Source: Candidatus Omnitrophota bacterium (lineage in GTDB: Bacteria; Omnitrophota; Gorgyraeia; Zapsychrales; Zapsychraceae). From it: 32,858 bases of DNA. This document shows, piece by piece, positions 32,759 to 32,858 of the stretch. Made by a program: the position numbers and the translations under genes. The stretch covers positions 1-32,858 of the forward strand of contig JAGOSC010000032.1 in NCBI GenBank assembly GCA_018062515.1. Direction: 5' to 3'. The notes under the pieces were generated by a model. That model was not told the origin of the DNA. It made no database searches and saw nothing but the letters and a program-made list of their open reading frames with translations. How positions within the stretch are numbered: the stretch's first letter is position 1; each line of letters starts with the position of its first letter.

Positions 32759-32858
32759 ATGACTGAACAAAATACACCAAAACAACCAAATATTCCTCGA
32801 CCTAAAAAACGTCGTCCTAAACAGCCGAATAATAACTGGGTTTTTTGGATTGTTTTAG
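32759..32858 (+). CDS. ftsH: N-terminal fragment, probably FtsH membrane protease, cut by window end
   Basis: Thirty-three codons are visible. A Pro-, Lys- and Asn-rich cytoplasmic tail (MTEQNTPKQP, then RPKKRRPKQPNNN) is followed by WVFWIVL, the beginning of a membrane helix. This is how many FtsH proteases start, and the position just after tilS is the usual one for ftsH. AGG lies a few bases upstream and a good promoter precedes it. None of the AAA+ or zinc motifs is in the window, so the identity rests on context and the N-terminal style only. Confidence 0.6.
   Translation, partial: MTEQNTPKQPNIPRPKKRRPKQPNNNWVFWIVL

Noticed and set aside
1..32858. CRISPR arrays, transposases, integrases, attachment sites, rRNA
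   Set aside because: No regularly spaced repeats, no recombinase-like ORFs and no rRNA sequence were seen; the two HTH_17 proteins resemble excisionases only in fold and have no integrase nearby.

Overview
The window (32.9 kb, AT-rich, almost entirely coding) looks like a chromosomal housekeeping segment of a Gram-negative (diderm) bacterium. It encodes a SurA-like periplasmic chaperone, a YbgC-type thioesterase, type IV prepilin-like proteins, a secreted C-terminal processing protease and the GatCAB amidotransferase used for indirect Gln/Asn-tRNA charging. Gene order and sequence style suggest a deep-branching, mostly uncultivated lineage. Omnitrophota (OP3) or a relative is my best guess, but this is inference and would need marker phylogeny. 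I see no rRNA, CRISPR array, insertion sequence or prophage.

Layout. (1) 1-3614: a c-di-GMP-I (GEMM) riboswitch followed by an intrinsic terminator heads a run of seven small prepilin-like genes: five PulG/PilE-like, one PilV-like and one PilW-like. No assembly ATPase or secretin is in view. (2) 3620-6124: rsmE converges on an orphan GT-C-like polytopic membrane protein. (3) 6279-23422: a 17-kb run of + strand genes with tiny gaps or overlaps starts at a textbook sigma-70 promoter: recA-recX-alaS-hisD-hisB-hisH-hisA-hisF-trpE-rpsP-yajC-secDF-mini-mfd-surA-like-pdxA-rsmA. (4) 23419-24356: a PilZ (c-di-GMP receptor) gene on the minus strand and a YbgC-type thioesterase. (5) 24439-30869: gatC-gatA-gatB-ctpA-tsaD, then a bactofilin with a C-terminal helix-turn-helix (HTH), then a small HTH protein with a C-terminal membrane anchor. 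(6) 30989-32858: a tRNA with a CAU anticodon, a secreted SNase-fold protein that has lost its catalytic residues, tilS, and the first 33 codons of a probable ftsH.

How the genes work together. The riboswitch and PilZ protein show that c-di-GMP signalling reaches surface pilin expression in this organism. The central run joins DNA repair (recA, recX, shortened mfd), translation (alaS, rpsP, rsmA), His/Trp biosynthesis and Sec export (yajC, secDF, surA-like).

The most unusual items are three. First, the bactofilin-HTH gene sits beside a tail-anchored HTH gene, a candidate chromosome-cytoskeleton-membrane tether that I do not recognise as a described system. Second, the Mfd has lost its UvrA-binding N-terminal module, D3 and the C-terminal D7 together. 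Third, the pilin set appears to be under riboswitch control. Smaller oddities are an altered metal-binding motif in HisB, a degenerate SNase and a PilV-like protein lacking the usual Gly before its cleavage site.
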